Assembly: GCF_002811955.1 (NCBI RefSeq) | Contig: NZ_NPEF01000085.1 | Coordinates: forward strand, 1 to 5,911 | Direction of reading: 5' to 3' | Length of the DNA stretch: 5,911 nt | DNA from: Leptospira ellisii | GTDB lineage: Bacteria; Spirochaetota; Leptospiria; Leptospirales; Leptospiraceae | Shown: in pieces, positions 5,152 to 5,911 of the stretch | Layout: each line of letters starts with the position of its first letter | Position numbering within the stretch: the stretch's first letter is position 1 | Program-made: the position numbers and the translations under genes | Notes under the pieces: model-generated | Database searches by the model: none | What the model saw: the letters and a program-made list of their open reading frames with translations, nothing else | What the model was told of the DNA's origin: nothing

Positions 5152-5911
5152 CTAACCGGTTTCCGTTCCGACTTCACGCTCCTTACCTAAGGTTTCCGCG
5201 AGAATCAAACCTCCGAACACGAAAGCACATCCCAAAATCCGGATCGGACCGGAAGTTTCACCTAACAAAAAATAGGCGATTATCGTGGAGAAAACAGGTT
5301 CGAGGGAGAAGATGATTCCCACCCTCGTGGGCGAAACGAATCTTTGGAATTTGGTCTGCAGAAACGTCGTCAACACCGAAGCCAAAAGCGCGTTGTACAA
5401 CACGCCCGGAATCAACCGCAGATTCGGTTCGAATTTAGCCTCCTCCCAACCGCTCCGATCGAGCAGAAGCGCGGAAACGAAGGCGAACAACCCCGCGACG
5501 AAGGATTGATAAAACACGGAAACCCGAATCGGTGTATAGCGGCTGACACGGTCCATCTGAATGATATACGAGGAAAAAAACAAAGCGCCGCATAACGTGA
5601 TCCAATCGCCCCTTTCGATCCTAAGACCCCCTTCCTTCCCCGCTTCCCCCAAAAAGATAAGACAGATACCGGCGAAAACGACGACCGCTCCGAACAGATT
5701 TCCTACGGAAGGCATCCTCCGTTTTATGACCGCCTCCAGAAAAGGAGTAATGACGACTAACGTTCCGATCAAAAAGGAGGATTTCGTCGCGGTCGTGGTT
5801 TTCAACCCGACCGTTTCACAGGCGAATCCGAGATACAAAAACAACCCGAGAAAAAAAATCGGAAGTATCCAATGAATTCTTAATTTAGAATTTTTGCACA
5901 TATTAATCGTT
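5152..5911 (-). CDS. EamA/DMT-family inner-membrane transporter, N-terminus beyond the window
   Basis: A drug/metabolite-superfamily exporter fragment; the substrate is not predictable. From the internal ATG at 5901 there are 249 residues with about eight membrane helices (roughly 11-33, 42-59, 67-86, 101-119, 127-147, 162-183, 193-215, 221-239). EamA proteins normally have ten helices in two five-helix repeats and about 290-300 residues. The first helices seen match positions three to five of the first repeat (including [10 protein letters not shown] and [12 protein letters not shown]). The second repeat is complete and ends with the typical [17 protein letters not shown] and a final Gly-rich helix. 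The frame has no stop between 5901 and the right edge, so the true start and about two helices almost certainly lie outside the window, and 5901 is probably an internal methionine. The gene ends in TAG, followed in frame by GCT and a second TAG. It is separated from the lipoprotein gene by 650 bp. Confidence 0.88.
   Translation of the reverse strand, partial: TINMCKNSKLRIHWILPIFFLGLFLYLGFACETVGLKTTTATKSSFLIGTLVVITPFLEAVIKRRMPSVGNLFGAVVVFAGICLIFLGEAGKEGGLRIERGDWITLCGALFFSSYIIQMDRVSRYTPIRVSVFYQSFVAGLFAFVSALLLDRSGWEEAKFEPNLRLIPGVLYNALLASVLTTFLQTKFQRFVSPTRVGIIFSLEPVFSTIIAYFLLGETSGPIRILGCAFVFGGLILAETLGKEREVGTETG

Overview
The window most resembles chromosomal DNA of the spirochaete genus Leptospira. 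The evidence is the type of genes present: a secreted DUF1566/Lcl-like protein, a 7-TM AraC-family regulator, a lipoprotein with a relaxed spirochaetal-type lipobox, and an EamA exporter. The base composition (roughly mid-40s % GC by eye) and codon habits (TTC, TCC, GGA, ACG, CGT favoured; GTG and TTG starts) agree. No rRNA, tRNA, CRISPR, transposase or phage gene is visible. The species cannot be fixed from this stretch.

Layout, left to right: (1) a + strand gene for an exported protein with two tandem DUF1566/Lcl-C-type domains (107-1297). (2) Convergent to it, a minus-strand hotdog-fold PaaI-type thioesterase (1358-1813). (3) A 273-bp spacer with weak promoter- and terminator-like signals. 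(4) A minus-strand membrane-bound AraC-family regulator (2087-3178), with seven predicted membrane helices followed by an AraC DNA-binding domain. (5) Divergent from it across 89 bp, an exported, probably outer-membrane beta-barrel protein (3268-4041). (6) Convergent with that gene at only 22 bp, a short minus-strand lipoprotein gene (4064-4501) whose C-terminus looks like an unfinished Ig-like domain. (7) A roughly 650-bp gap without a convincing gene, containing a cluster of palindromes, an AT-rich patch and a pair of mirror-image open frames. (8) The 3' portion of an EamA/DMT-family transporter (5152 to beyond the right edge) on the minus strand.

The genes do not form one obvious operon: nearly every neighbouring pair is convergent, divergent or widely spaced. 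The one pairing that suggests a functional unit is the membrane AraC regulator with the divergent envelope protein. A regulator that senses something at the inner membrane and controls the adjacent envelope gene is plausible but is inference from arrangement only. Several start codons were reassigned on ribosome-binding-site evidence: TTG for the regulator, GTG for the lipoprotein and an internal ATG for the thioesterase. I did not find a convincing new multi-gene system. The points most worth a second look are the regulator/envelope pair with its short repeated motif, the lipoprotein with a half domain, and the structured gap at 4502-5151.
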